DNA from: a bacterium
Lineage (GTDB): Bacteria; SZUA-79; Acidulodesulfobacterales; Acidulodesulfobacteraceae
Reading direction: 5' to 3'
Length of the DNA: 8,633 bases
Assembly (NCBI GenBank): GCA_021781285.1
Contig: JAJXXD010000214.1
Location: 1-8,633, forward strand
Shown here: positions 1 through 7,440 of the stretch, in pieces
Layout of the letters: every line of letters starts with the position of its first letter
How positions within the stretch are numbered: position 1 is the stretch's first letter
Translations under genes and position numbers: made by a program
Notes under the pieces: model-generated
What the model was told of the DNA's origin: nothing
Databases searched by the model: none
Seen by the model: the letters and a program-made list of their open reading frames with translations, nothing else

Positions 1-997
1 ATGCGGTACTTGTCCTTTTAATCCTTATAAAGGCTGCGCTAGATGCGGAAGTTACCGTTACGAGAGCGACGCTTCCGTCCGGAGAGACGGCAACGTTTAT
101 GGGGCCGGCCGGTAAACTTATCGTCTTTATGCGGTTAAAATGTACGGCATTATAAATAGACAGCGCCATATTCTGATAATTTACAACAAAAAGCATCATT
201 CCGTCGGGAGTTAACCCTAATGAAGACGGGTCGGATAAAGTCTTGAATTTTCTAACAAGAGCAAAATTTTTCTCGTTGTAAACGTATATTTTGTTTTCTT
301 TGCCGGAAGATACGTAAATGTAGCGAACCGGAGAAGAATCGGGAGAAAATGCGACCGAAGTAGGATTATTACCGGTACGTATATTTCTTATAACGGAAAG
401 CGTAGATGCGTTAATTATAGAAACGGACGACCCTCCCGCGTTTGCCACGACAATTATTTTTCCGTTCGGTGAAACGGCAATGCCTTGCGGCTTCTGGCCA
501 ACCCTTATTCTTTTAATTACGGCATTTTGCATAGTATTAATTACATCGACCTCGTTGTTATGGATATTGGCAACAAATGCATATCTCGAATCGGGGGAAA
601 AAACCACGCTTACCGGACTTCCGCCCGTGTTTATATTTAGGGCTTTGGTAAGAGTGGACATATTTAAAAGACTGATGTTTCCTGAAGCGGTATTGCACAC
701 GTAAGCAAAAGTAAGAGAAGGCGCTATAGCTACTCCGGTGGGATGCGACCCGACTTTAATGGACGCCACCGTGCCTTTGGTAGCCATGCTTACAACCGAA
801 ACCGTATCGTTATCGGAATTAGAAACAAGAGCGTAATTGCCGTTAGGCGCAAAAGCTACACCGAACGGAAAACTGCCCACGGGAATATTTCTGGTAAGCC
901 TTGGAGTAAGCAATGCGTAAGCCGGCCCGCCTGAAATAATCAAAAAAGAAACGATAAATAATAAAAAGAAAATCCGAAAAAACTTTGACTTTGACAT
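1..997 (-). CDS. Exported YVTN/YncE-family beta-propeller protein (3' end cut by window edge)
   Basis: This frame is open from an ATG at 997-995 through the left edge, giving 332 residues without a stop, so the C-terminus is missing. Residues 1-28 look like a Sec signal peptide: SKSK and an Arg, then a hydrophobic core (about residues 9-21), ending in PAYA as a likely cleavage site. The rest is seven repeats of about 42 residues, starting near residues 38, 80, 122, 164, 206, 251 and 293. Each follows the pattern hydrophobic-x-(V/T)-G-x-x-P-x-x-(V/I)-A-(F/V)-(S/A)-P-(D/N)-x-x-x-(A/I)-x-V-x-N, as in IRVGQKPQGIAVSPNGK and IKVGSHPTGVAIAP. Seven repeats suggest a seven-bladed propeller, as in YncE and archaeal surface-layer YVTN proteins. 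Such proteins are usually periplasmic or surface binding modules, but the ligand here cannot be told. An AGGTG Shine-Dalgarno (1003-1007) lies 5 nt before the ATG. The gene begins 34 nt after the ligA stop with no hairpin between, so it is probably the last visible member of the same operon. Family call is firm; function is unknown. Confidence 0.88.
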   Translation of the reverse strand, partial: MSKSKFFRIFFLLFIVSFLIISGGPAYALLTPRLTRNIPVGSFPFGVAFAPNGNYALVSNSDNDTVSVVSMATKGTVASIKVGSHPTGVAIAPSLTFAYVCNTASGNISLLNMSTLTKALNINTGGSPVSVVFSPDSRYAFVANIHNNEVDVINTMQNAVIKRIRVGQKPQGIAVSPNGKIIVVANAGGSSVSIINASTLSVIRNIRTGNNPTSVAFSPDSSPVRYIYVSSGKENKIYVYNEKNFALVRKFKTLSDPSSLGLTPDGMMLFVVNYQNMALSIYNAVHFNRIKTISLPAGPINVAVSPDGSVALVTVTSASSAAFIRIKRTSTA

Positions 998-1031
998 AAA
1001 TACACCTGTTTATTTAAATGTTTAAATGATT

Positions 1032-3050
1032 TTATTTTTTAATTAATTCTTTAAATTCGTCCTCATTTATTATATTGAGTTTAAGTTTTACCGCTTTGCC
1101 GTATTTAGAACCGGGTTCGTCTCCCGTGACGACGTAATCTAATTTTTTTTTAACGGTTTTTTCTATAATGCCGCCCATTTCTTTTACGATATTTTCCGCT
1201 TCGTCTCTGGTAAAATCCTTAAGCCCTCCAGTAAAAATAAAACTTTTTCCGGCGATTCTGCCGTTTTCTGCAGACGCGGCAAGCTTTATAATATACGGAG
1301 AAACCCCTGCCCTAAAAAGTCTTTCTATGACGGCAATATTCGAATTAAGCCTAAAAAAATTGTAAATCGATTTCCCTATTTCTTCCCCGATGCCGAACTT
1401 GGAAGAAAGTTCTTCTACGTCGGCGTTTTTAATGCCGGCTATGCCGCCGAAATATTTTACGAGCAAATCCGCAATATGCTCTCCGACGTGTCTTATTCCC
1501 AATGCATAAATAAATCTATCATATGATATATTTTTAGATTTTTCAATAGAATTAAAAAGATTTTCTTCCGACTTTTCCCCGAAACCTTCCAGCCCGCTAA
1601 GGTCTCCGCGTTTTAAATAATAAATATCCGCAACGTTTTTTATTAAGCCGTTTTCCACAAGTTTATCGACTATTTTTTCTCCGAGCCCTTCTATATCCAT
1701 AGCTCTCTTGGACGCAAAATGAACAATCGCCCCCTTGATCTGGCACGGACAGGAAAGTTCGTTCATGCATCTGTGGGCGGCGCCGTCTATTACGACGGGG
1801 GAACCGCAACAGGGACATATAGACGGCAGTTTGAAAGCGCCGCCCTTTTCCCCTTTGGACATTACTTTAACGACTTCGGGAATGACGTCGCCAGACCTTT
1901 CTACTAAAACTTTGTCTCCTATATTTATATTTTTTTTGTCGATCTCGTCTTGATTATGGAGCGTCGCTCTTTTGACGACGACTCCGCCGATATTTACCGG
2001 ATTTAATATTGCCACCGGCGTCAATATTCCCGTTCTGCCTACCGAAACTTCTATTCCGGTTATATCCGATACTTCCTGTTTTGCAGAAAACTTGTAAGCG
2101 GTCGCCCATCTTGGACTTTTTGATATTTCGCCGAGCCTTTCTTGGAGTTTCAGGTCGTTTGCCTTTATAACTATGCCGTCGATTTCAAACGGCAGGGATT
2201 CTCTTTTTTTTGCTATATAATCAAAAAAATCTATTGCGCCGGATATGCCTTTAACGACTTTTATGTTTTTATTTACATTTATTCCAAGCGATTTTAAAAA
2301 ATTAATCAATTCAAATTGGGTCTTAAAACTATTTTCTTTTGAATAATCGCCGACCCCGTAAGCAAACATTACAAGATTGCGCTTCGAGGTAATTTCCGGG
2401 TCAAGCTGTCTTATGCTGCCCGAAGCGGCGTTTCTGGGATTAGCAAAGAGGCTCGAGCCTTCTTCTAGCCTTTCCTCGTTAAGCCTCTTAAAACCTTCTT
2501 TGCCCATTAAAATCTCTCCCCGCACCTCAATATAACTTATATCTTTTTGCAGTTTTAACGGAATGGTATTTATAGTCCTTAAATTTACGGTTACGTCTTC
2601 TCCGGTTACGCCGTCGCCCCTTGTCGAACCCTGAACGAAAATGCCGTTTTTATAAATAAGTTCTATCGCAAGCCCGTCGAACTTAAGTTCGCACTCGTAT
2701 TCAATTTCTTCCGCGCCGCCGTATCCCAAAAATCTTTTGATCTTTTTGTCGAACTCCTCAACCTCGTTTTTTGAATACGTATTATCGAGGGAAAGCATGG
2801 GGATATTGTGCTTTACCTGACCAAATTTTTCGCTTACGGCTCCACCGACTCTTTTTGAAGGGGAATCCACCCGGACGTATTGGGGATAAGCGGTTTCGAG
2901 AGCCGCCAACTCCTTGACTATTTTATCAAACTCGAAATCGGAAATAACGGGGTCTTCCAGCATATAATAGCGGTAATTATGGTAGTTTACGGCATCGGTC
3001 AGCTCGTCTATCCTTTTTTTTGCGCTCTTGACGTCTGAATCTTCTTTCAT
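1032..3050 (-). CDS. ligA: NAD+-dependent DNA ligase LigA
   Basis: Seals 3'-OH/5'-phosphate nicks in the cytoplasm during replication and repair, using NAD+ and releasing NMN and AMP. Numbering here counts from the upstream TTG at 3074, giving 680 residues. All family domains are present: the NMN-binding Ia region (about 24-70, with YRYY and DFEFD), the adenylation domain with the AMP-accepting lysine K131 in KFDG, ASGSIRQLDP at 217-226 and EIDGIVIK at 297-304, an OB fold (about 330-405), a four-Cys zinc site (C420, C423, C436, C442), helix-hairpin-helix repeats (about 450-580) and a BRCT domain (about 603-680). Length is normal for the family. The start is uncertain: TTG at 3074-3072 overlaps the upstream stop by 4 nt (TTGA), while ATG at 3050-3048 (672 residues) matches the usual family N-terminus better, so I chose it. 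Neither has a clear Shine-Dalgarno. Aligned to E. coli LigA from memory, His23 and Tyr35 correspond to Y37 and F49, both conservative. Two further cysteines (C422, C444) flank the zinc ligands. It appears to be intact. Confidence 0.97.
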   Translation of the reverse strand: MKEDSDVKSAKKRIDELTDAVNYHNYRYYMLEDPVISDFEFDKIVKELAALETAYPQYVRVDSPSKRVGGAVSEKFGQVKHNIPMLSLDNTYSKNEVEEFDKKIKRFLGYGGAEEIEYECELKFDGLAIELIYKNGIFVQGSTRGDGVTGEDVTVNLRTINTIPLKLQKDISYIEVRGEILMGKEGFKRLNEERLEEGSSLFANPRNAASGSIRQLDPEITSKRNLVMFAYGVGDYSKENSFKTQFELINFLKSLGINVNKNIKVVKGISGAIDFFDYIAKKRESLPFEIDGIVIKANDLKLQERLGEISKSPRWATAYKFSAKQEVSDITGIEVSVGRTGILTPVAILNPVNIGGVVVKRATLHNQDEIDKKNINIGDKVLVERSGDVIPEVVKVMSKGEKGGAFKLPSICPCCGSPVVIDGAAHRCMNELSCPCQIKGAIVHFASKRAMDIEGLGEKIVDKLVENGLIKNVADIYYLKRGDLSGLEGFGEKSEENLFNSIEKSKNISYDRFIYALGIRHVGEHIADLLVKYFGGIAGIKNADVEELSSKFGIGEEIGKSIYNFFRLNSNIAVIERLFRAGVSPYIIKLAASAENGRIAGKSFIFTGGLKDFTRDEAENIVKEMGGIIEKTVKKKLDYVVTGDEPGSKYGKAVKLKLNIINEDEFKELIKK

Positions 3051-3070
3051 ATTTTCATTAAAATTTATAA

Positions 3071-5080
3071 TCAATATTTATAAAGCGAATTATAAACATA
3101 ATAATTCGCAAGAACTTTTTTTACATAGTTTCTTGTCTGATTAAACGGGATAAGCTCGATAAACAAGGGCATTTCATAGTTCTTCATAAGGCTGTTCCTC
3201 CAGTAAGCGACTGCTCCCGGACCGGCGTTGTATGAGGCTATTGCCAGATATTTCCTGTAATTAAATTGGTTAAGCAATGTTTTTAAATAATATGAACCGA
3301 AACTTATATTTATATTTTTTCTATAAAGCATAGAAGGATTAAAATTATAGCATCCCGTCTGCCTTGCTATATAATAGCCGGTTGACGGTATTATCTGCAT
3401 AAGCCCTATCGCGTTCGCGCTTGAATAACACACCGGATTATAACGGCTTTCCTGTCTCATTACCCCGTATATTAAATTTACCGGAATACCGTAGCGGGAT
3501 GAATACTTTCCGACGTAGGAGTAATAAGGGCGCGGATAAAGAATTTTCAGAAACCGCCCGTTTAAAAGCAAAGACTTATATCTGTAATTATAAATTAAAT
3601 TAGAAGCTAAATTAATCGCGGCGGCATAGTAACCGTTTTTATAAAGCATATATGCGAAAAAAACGGCGTTTTTTTTATTACGCATAAGAGTATAAAATCT
3701 TTCAATTTCGATATTCGAAAGAGAAAATAATTTTAAATTTAAAAAAACCTTCAATCTTTTGAAAGTTAAATCTAAAGAGGGGTCTGCCGCCAACTCTTTT
3801 TTGAATACGCTCGAATATCCGGAATAGTCGGCCATGCCGCTTCTACCCGAAGAATTTTCTATATAACCGACATTCAGCTTTTTTGCGTTCATTCCTATTA
3901 CGCCGTCTATTTTATTTATCATAATTTCCGACATTATGCCGTAATAAGAATACCTAAGAATCCTTGAGGCTTTTATTATATTAAAATAAAAAGAGGCTCT
4001 GCTTTTATACCCGAGTTTTTCCAGAACAACCCCGTACCAGAAAAGAAATTTTGCGTTATCCGCATTAACTTTGTCGTTTACGGATAGAAAAGATTTAAGG
4101 CTGTTTGCGGCTGAGGCCGGTTTTCCGCTTTTTAAATCTTTTAATACGCCGTTCCATACAATTTCTCTGTATATTCTCATCGTATTTTGAGGTAGAAATC
4201 CGTATTTATCGGCTATATAGGCGATAAGCGGCATAGTTTCTTTCGGATTATGCAAAATATAATAATAGTAACGCACTTTGAGATTTAAAAGGCTTAATTT
4301 TCTAACCCCGTAATATTTATTTAAGCGCTCATCCGCTTTTTTTAAAAAAAGCGGGCTTTTAAGTTTCATTAAATCCTTTAAAATTATAAACCTCGCTTTT
4401 TTGCTTTTACCCGGAATATTTTTTAAAAGAGCAAGCGACCCGGAATAATAGGCGTCATAATATAAATCAAGCCCCCGCTTGATCTTTTCGGATTTGTTAA
4501 GAGCGGCATCCTTGAAACTGATGTTATGAATTTTAGAAAAATTAGGATAGTCTATATAGACCCGCAGTAAATAGCGCTCTGCAAGCCTGCGATTTTTCAG
4601 TTTCGTATATGCCTTATATATCTTAAACATAGCGTAAGAACGGACCGCCGATTTTTTGGAATGTTTGATTATATATCGGAGATGCGAAACTTCCGAGGAG
4701 TAATAGCCGTTTTTTTCTTCGGAAACGGCAAGATAAAAAACGGCGTTTTTATAAAAAACAAATTTTGGATATAAACTTGCGAGCTTTAAAAAAACATAAT
4801 CAGCTTTACGGTATTCTTTGAGCTTAAATAAGGATAAACCTTGATAATACAGGGCATAATTTTTTAACAGTTTGCCTTTTAACGCATAAAACCGGAATTG
4901 TCCCGCCGCCGATTTATATCTTCCGCGCAGATAATTATCGTAGGCTTTTTTGAAAATAATCTCATTTGAATAATTTAAATAAGGGTATGTATTTTTGCTT
5001 AAAAAATTGGCGGAGGAATAGGTTGAAGAATAAGATATAAGAGCTATAACGAGAGGAACGGTTAAAAAAAGCTTACGCAT
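3071..5080 (-). CDS. slt: Soluble lytic murein transglycosylase, Slt70 type
   Basis: A 669-residue periplasmic enzyme expected to cleave the MurNAc-GlcNAc bond of peptidoglycan, leaving 1,6-anhydroMurNAc ends. Residues 1-24 read as a signal peptide (MRKLF, a hydrophobic stretch, then Ser/Ala-rich). Residues about 40-505 are mostly alpha-helical with TPR-like pairs, for example around 44-62, 73-98 and 109-140, as expected for the Slt70 superhelical ring. The C-terminal SLT domain begins near residue 520. It has catalytic Glu544 in MRQES, GLMQ at 559-562, ASYNAGPG at 615-622 and the late PFNQTRNYV motif at 645-653. The ATG at 5080 lies 18 nt after the dapF stop. The 3' end overlaps the alternative TTG start of ligA by 4 nt. 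No clear Shine-Dalgarno precedes it; the gap is nearly all A and T. The protein is rich in Lys and Tyr, including a YYYY run at 271-274. The N-terminal part is too divergent to assign by eye beyond helical repeats; the catalytic domain is certain. Confidence 0.93.
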   Translation of the reverse strand: MRKLFLTVPLVIALISYSSTYSSANFLSKNTYPYLNYSNEIIFKKAYDNYLRGRYKSAAGQFRFYALKGKLLKNYALYYQGLSLFKLKEYRKADYVFLKLASLYPKFVFYKNAVFYLAVSEEKNGYYSSEVSHLRYIIKHSKKSAVRSYAMFKIYKAYTKLKNRRLAERYLLRVYIDYPNFSKIHNISFKDAALNKSEKIKRGLDLYYDAYYSGSLALLKNIPGKSKKARFIILKDLMKLKSPLFLKKADERLNKYYGVRKLSLLNLKVRYYYYILHNPKETMPLIAYIADKYGFLPQNTMRIYREIVWNGVLKDLKSGKPASAANSLKSFLSVNDKVNADNAKFLFWYGVVLEKLGYKSRASFYFNIIKASRILRYSYYGIMSEIMINKIDGVIGMNAKKLNVGYIENSSGRSGMADYSGYSSVFKKELAADPSLDLTFKRLKVFLNLKLFSLSNIEIERFYTLMRNKKNAVFFAYMLYKNGYYAAAINLASNLIYNYRYKSLLLNGRFLKILYPRPYYSYVGKYSSRYGIPVNLIYGVMRQESRYNPVCYSSANAIGLMQIIPSTGYYIARQTGCYNFNPSMLYRKNINISFGSYYLKTLLNQFNYRKYLAIASYNAGPGAVAYWRNSLMKNYEMPLFIELIPFNQTRNYVKKVLANYYVYNSLYKY

Positions 5081-5098
5081 ATAATATTTATTTATTTC

Positions 5099-5980
5099 TT
5101 ATTCTTTAAAATCAAAATATCCCGTAAAAACTTCTTCCGCGGGCCCAACCATGTAAATGCCTTCGTTTAGCCCGCCGGATATATTTAATGTCCCTCCGTA
5201 TAAATTTACGTTAAGACCGTTTCCTTTAATTTTTCCGGTTTTTCTCATAATAGAATATACGGCGCACGCGCCGGTTCCGCATGCCAAAGTTTCGCCGGAA
5301 CCCCTTTCCCATGTCCTTACAAGCACATTTTTATCATCTATCATCTGAACGAATTCTACATTTATTCTTTTAGGAAACATTTCATTATTTTCAATTAACG
5401 AACCATAGTAATGCACGTCAAAGTTTTTAACGTCTTCGACGAACACCGCGCAATGCGGGTTTCCCATAGAAACGCAGGATATTTCAAATTCTTTTCCGCC
5501 GGCGTCTATTTTTTCGTTAATAATTTCCGATTTTCCAAAATTTGCCGGAACTTTTTCGGTTTTAAATTCCGGAAGTCCCATGAACACCCGGGCTTCTTTT
5601 ACCGTTCCCATGCCGCCGTATAAAAATACTTCTACCGTCTTTATTCCCGCAAGGGTTTCTATATTTATATTTTTTTTATCCGTTAGATGCCGGTCATATA
5701 CATACTTCGCAAAACATCTTATGCCGTTTCCGCACATTTCTCCTTCGGAACCGTCGGCATTAAACATCCGCATACGAAAGTCCGCTTCGTTGCCGCTTGA
5801 AGGCGGTAAGATTATTATAATGCCGTCAGACCCTGCTCCGAAATGCCTGTCGCTGATTTTTACGGCAAGCCTGTTATAGAAATCCGGAGCGTCCGAAACG
5901 CAGGAGGGCAAATCGTTTATCGCGTCCAAATAAAGATAGTCGTTACCCGCGCCCTGAAGTTTAGTAAATTTTATATTCAT
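5099..5980 (-). CDS. dapF: Diaminopimelate epimerase DapF
   Basis: Converts LL-2,6-diaminopimelate to the meso form in the cytoplasm, without cofactor. This is the last step before meso-DAP is used for peptidoglycan or decarboxylated to lysine. At 293 residues it is close to the usual family length. Both catalytic cysteines are in their signature motifs: C83 in EMCGNGIRCFAKY and C234 in GETLACGTGACA. The family N-terminus KLQGAGNDYLYLDA (7-20), GSDGIII at 50-56, FNADGSEG at 73-80, GNPHC at 173-177 and the ERGSGET substrate-binding segment (225-231) are also present. The ATG at 5980 starts 13 nt after the stop of the lipoprotein gene, and the gene ends 18 nt before the transglycosylase start, so it is almost certainly cotranscribed with both. 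No Shine-Dalgarno is evident; the leader is A/T only close to the start. It appears complete and active by motif. Confidence 0.97.
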   Translation of the reverse strand: MNIKFTKLQGAGNDYLYLDAINDLPSCVSDAPDFYNRLAVKISDRHFGAGSDGIIIILPPSSGNEADFRMRMFNADGSEGEMCGNGIRCFAKYVYDRHLTDKKNINIETLAGIKTVEVFLYGGMGTVKEARVFMGLPEFKTEKVPANFGKSEIINEKIDAGGKEFEISCVSMGNPHCAVFVEDVKNFDVHYYGSLIENNEMFPKRINVEFVQMIDDKNVLVRTWERGSGETLACGTGACAVYSIMRKTGKIKGNGLNVNLYGGTLNISGGLNEGIYMVGPAEEVFTGYFDFKE

Positions 5981-5993
5981 AATTTATATTTAT

Positions 5994-6407
5994 TTAATAG
6001 TTATTATGCTTTTTTAATATTTTTTTTAACGACGTATTTCCCGTAGTCGTAAAACTATGGCTTATTACTATTCCGTTTTTTATGACGACATCGAGTTTTT
6101 CTTTATATTTTTTGGTAGATGCGGTAAGTATTTCATTTCCAAGATGCACGTATTTTCGATATTTAAATCTATATTTATAGGTAACGGTACCCGGCGATAA
6201 CGGGTTTTTTTCTATAGAATAAGGCGGACCGAACATAGAAACGATTTGCGGTTCGGTAGTAGTTCCGTTTATTATTTTACCGACGTTTGCGGAAACAATA
6301 GGCTTACCCTGCATATTGCGCGTCGTAGCGCATCCGGTCAGCGCAAAACCGGAAAGCATAACGGCAGATAAAACTAAAAAAAATATTTTGGCTGATTTAA
6401 TGTTCAT
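5994..6407 (-). CDS. Outer-membrane lipoprotein, SmpA/OmlA (BamE-like)
   Basis: A 137-residue lipoprotein. The signal peptide (MNIKSAK, then a hydrophobic core) ends in the lipobox L23-T24-G25-C26, so Cys26 should be lipid-modified and the protein anchored in a membrane. Alanine-Thr after Cys, with no Asp at +2, fits transfer to the outer membrane. The mature part has the SmpA/OmlA layout: VGKIINGTTTEPQIVSMFGPP (about 42-62, the first helix ending in F-G-x-P), then strands with TYKYRFKYRKY and a late LDVVIKNGIVISHSF strand. In E. coli, BamE of this fold helps the BAM complex insert outer-membrane proteins. Similar small lipoproteins have other or unknown roles, so the BamE role itself is inferred. 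An AGAGGA Shine-Dalgarno (6416-6421) lies 8 nt upstream of the ATG, the best in the window. It is the first gene of the probable dapF-slt-ligA operon, 89 nt after the DppC-type gene. Confidence 0.82.
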   Translation of the reverse strand: MNIKSAKIFFLVLSAVMLSGFALTGCATTRNMQGKPIVSANVGKIINGTTTEPQIVSMFGPPYSIEKNPLSPGTVTYKYRFKYRKYVHLGNEILTASTKKYKEKLDVVIKNGIVISHSFTTTGNTSLKKILKKHNNY

Positions 6408-6452
6408 ACGGACAATCCTCTATTCTTTAAAATTAGACTTTATAATTTTTAT

Positions 6453-6481
6453 ATTTTAGCATAATCAGCGGATATTTTAAA
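6453..6481 (-). promoter_or_regulatory. Candidate sigma-70 promoter for the lipoprotein-dapF-slt-ligA operon
   Basis: On the minus strand, TAAAAT at 6453-6458 is preceded by TGC (extended -10 pattern TGn). A TTTAAA at 6476-6481 sits 17 bases upstream and matches the -35 consensus at four of six positions. Initiation would fall about 40 bases before the ATG at 6407, with the AGAGGA ribosome site in the leader. The region is AT-rich, so chance matches are likely. Read-through from the DppC-type gene is also possible because no terminator hairpin is visible in 6408-6496. Confidence 0.4.
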
Positions 6482-6496
6482 GCCGTAATTTTTGCT

Positions 6497-7333
6497 TCAT
6501 CTTTCACCGGAATATCTAGGGTCTAATGCATTTCTTACGGCTTCCCCTACAAGGTTAAAGCTAAGGACGGTTAACAATATGGCTATTCCGGGAAAAAGCG
6601 TAAGCCACCATGCTACCATTATATATGTTTTTCCTCTGGACAGCATTCCGCCCCAGCTTGCCGTAGGCGGCATTATGCCGATTCCGAGAAAGGCAAGGGA
6701 CGCCTGTATAAGAATCGCTCCTGCAACTCCCAGCGTCGCCGAAACTAAAATCGGAGCTATAGTATTAGGCAGAATTTCAAAAAACATAATATAGGAATCT
6801 GGCGCGCCTGCCGCCTTTGCCGCAAGAACATAGTCTTTTTCCCTGTTCTGCGTAAATTCCGCCCTTATAATCCTTGCAATTCCCATCCACGACGTCAAGC
6901 CTATAATTATCATTATATTAATAATCGAAGGTTTTAGTATTGCGCTTATAGCAAGAATCAAGAAAAAAGAGGGGAAAGTCAGCATAATATCTACAAATCT
7001 CATCAAAATACTGTCAGTTATGCCCCCGTAATAACCTGCATAAGCTCCCATAAAAATTCCGATGAACAAAGACAGCGAAACGGCGATAAAACCCACTTCT
7101 ATCGAAATCCTGCCGCCGTAAATAAGCCTCGACAGGATGTCCCTTCCGAGCTGGTCGGTTCCAAGCAGATGAGCCGGATTAGGCGGCTGTAAAATTGCGT
7201 TTACGTCTATTTTATCGGGATTATACGGCGATATATACGGGGCGAATAAAGCCGAGATTATGACGAGCAATATAAAAATCAAAGAAATTAGGGCAAGTTT
7301 ATTTTTTTTAAAAGCGTTAATAATTTCGTTCAT
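6497..7333 (-). CDS. ABC transporter permease, DppC/OppC family (peptide/nickel-type importer)
   Basis: One of two channel subunits of a peptide/nickel-class ABC importer in the inner membrane. At 278 residues it has the usual length. The short cytoplasmic N-terminus and first membrane helix (about 12-34) with APYISPYNP form the OppC_N region. HLLGTDQLGRDILSRLIYGG (56-74) is the strong DppC/OppC signature. Further helices lie near 78-102, 112-133, 138-156, 195-219 and 240-264. The EAA loop that contacts the ATPase is at about 165-192, with AAKAAGAPDSY inside it. SLAFLGIGIMPPTASWGGML (212-231) and the terminal DPR (271-273) also fit. The ATG at 7333 gives a proper start, though no Shine-Dalgarno is seen. 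Its partner DppB-type gene starts 107 bp away in the opposite direction, whereas these two genes normally run in one operon. Peptide, nickel, glutathione and microcin transporters all share this fold, so the substrate is unknown. Confidence 0.94.
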   Translation of the reverse strand: MNEIINAFKKNKLALISLIFILLVIISALFAPYISPYNPDKIDVNAILQPPNPAHLLGTDQLGRDILSRLIYGGRISIEVGFIAVSLSLFIGIFMGAYAGYYGGITDSILMRFVDIMLTFPSFFLILAISAILKPSIINIMIIIGLTSWMGIARIIRAEFTQNREKDYVLAAKAAGAPDSYIMFFEILPNTIAPILVSATLGVAGAILIQASLAFLGIGIMPPTASWGGMLSRGKTYIMVAWWLTLFPGIAILLTVLSFNLVGEAVRNALDPRYSGER

Positions 7334-7355
7334 AGATTTTAGACGTACATAAAAA

Positions 7356-7404
7356 TTTTAATATTAATTCAGGGATATTATAATATATAATATATTTTTA
7401 TAAA
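7356..7404. promoter_or_regulatory. Candidate divergent promoter region with symmetric TATAAT block
   Basis: The gap 7334-7440 between the two permease genes is almost pure A/T. At its centre, 7375-7386 is a perfect 12-bp palindrome (ATATTATAATAT) that carries TATAAT on the plus strand at 7379-7384 and on the minus strand at 7377-7382; another plus-strand TATAAT is at 7386-7391. For the minus strand, TTTATA at 7399-7404 with a 16-bp spacer is a four-of-six -35 match. For the plus strand, only weak -35 candidates exist, such as TTTTAA at 7356-7361. A further plus-strand TAAAAT at 7426-7431 lies so close to the ATG at 7441 that a transcript from it would be nearly leaderless. No operator for a known regulator is recognised. 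Confidence 0.4.
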
Positions 7405-7440
7405 ATAATTTATTTAAAACCTTGATAAAATAGACGCCGT

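Noticed and set aside
480..934. Two short plus-strand open frames (480-704 and 743-934)
   Set aside because: They are antisense to the beta-propeller gene, whose minus-strand frame is open throughout with seven regular repeats.
998..1031. Possible terminator between ligA and the propeller gene
   Set aside because: The gap holds A/T-rich sequence and a Shine-Dalgarno but no GC-containing hairpin, so read-through is more likely.
5580..5879. 99-residue plus-strand open frame
   Set aside because: Antisense shadow of dapF across its catalytic Cys83 region; the dapF frame carries all the family motifs.
6408..6496. Possible terminator after the DppC-type gene
   Set aside because: No stem with a following T-run could be found; only a candidate promoter is supported.
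6492..6794. 100-residue plus-strand open frame
   Set aside because: It lies wholly antisense to the DppC-type gene, whose motifs are clear, and it has no recognisable protein features.
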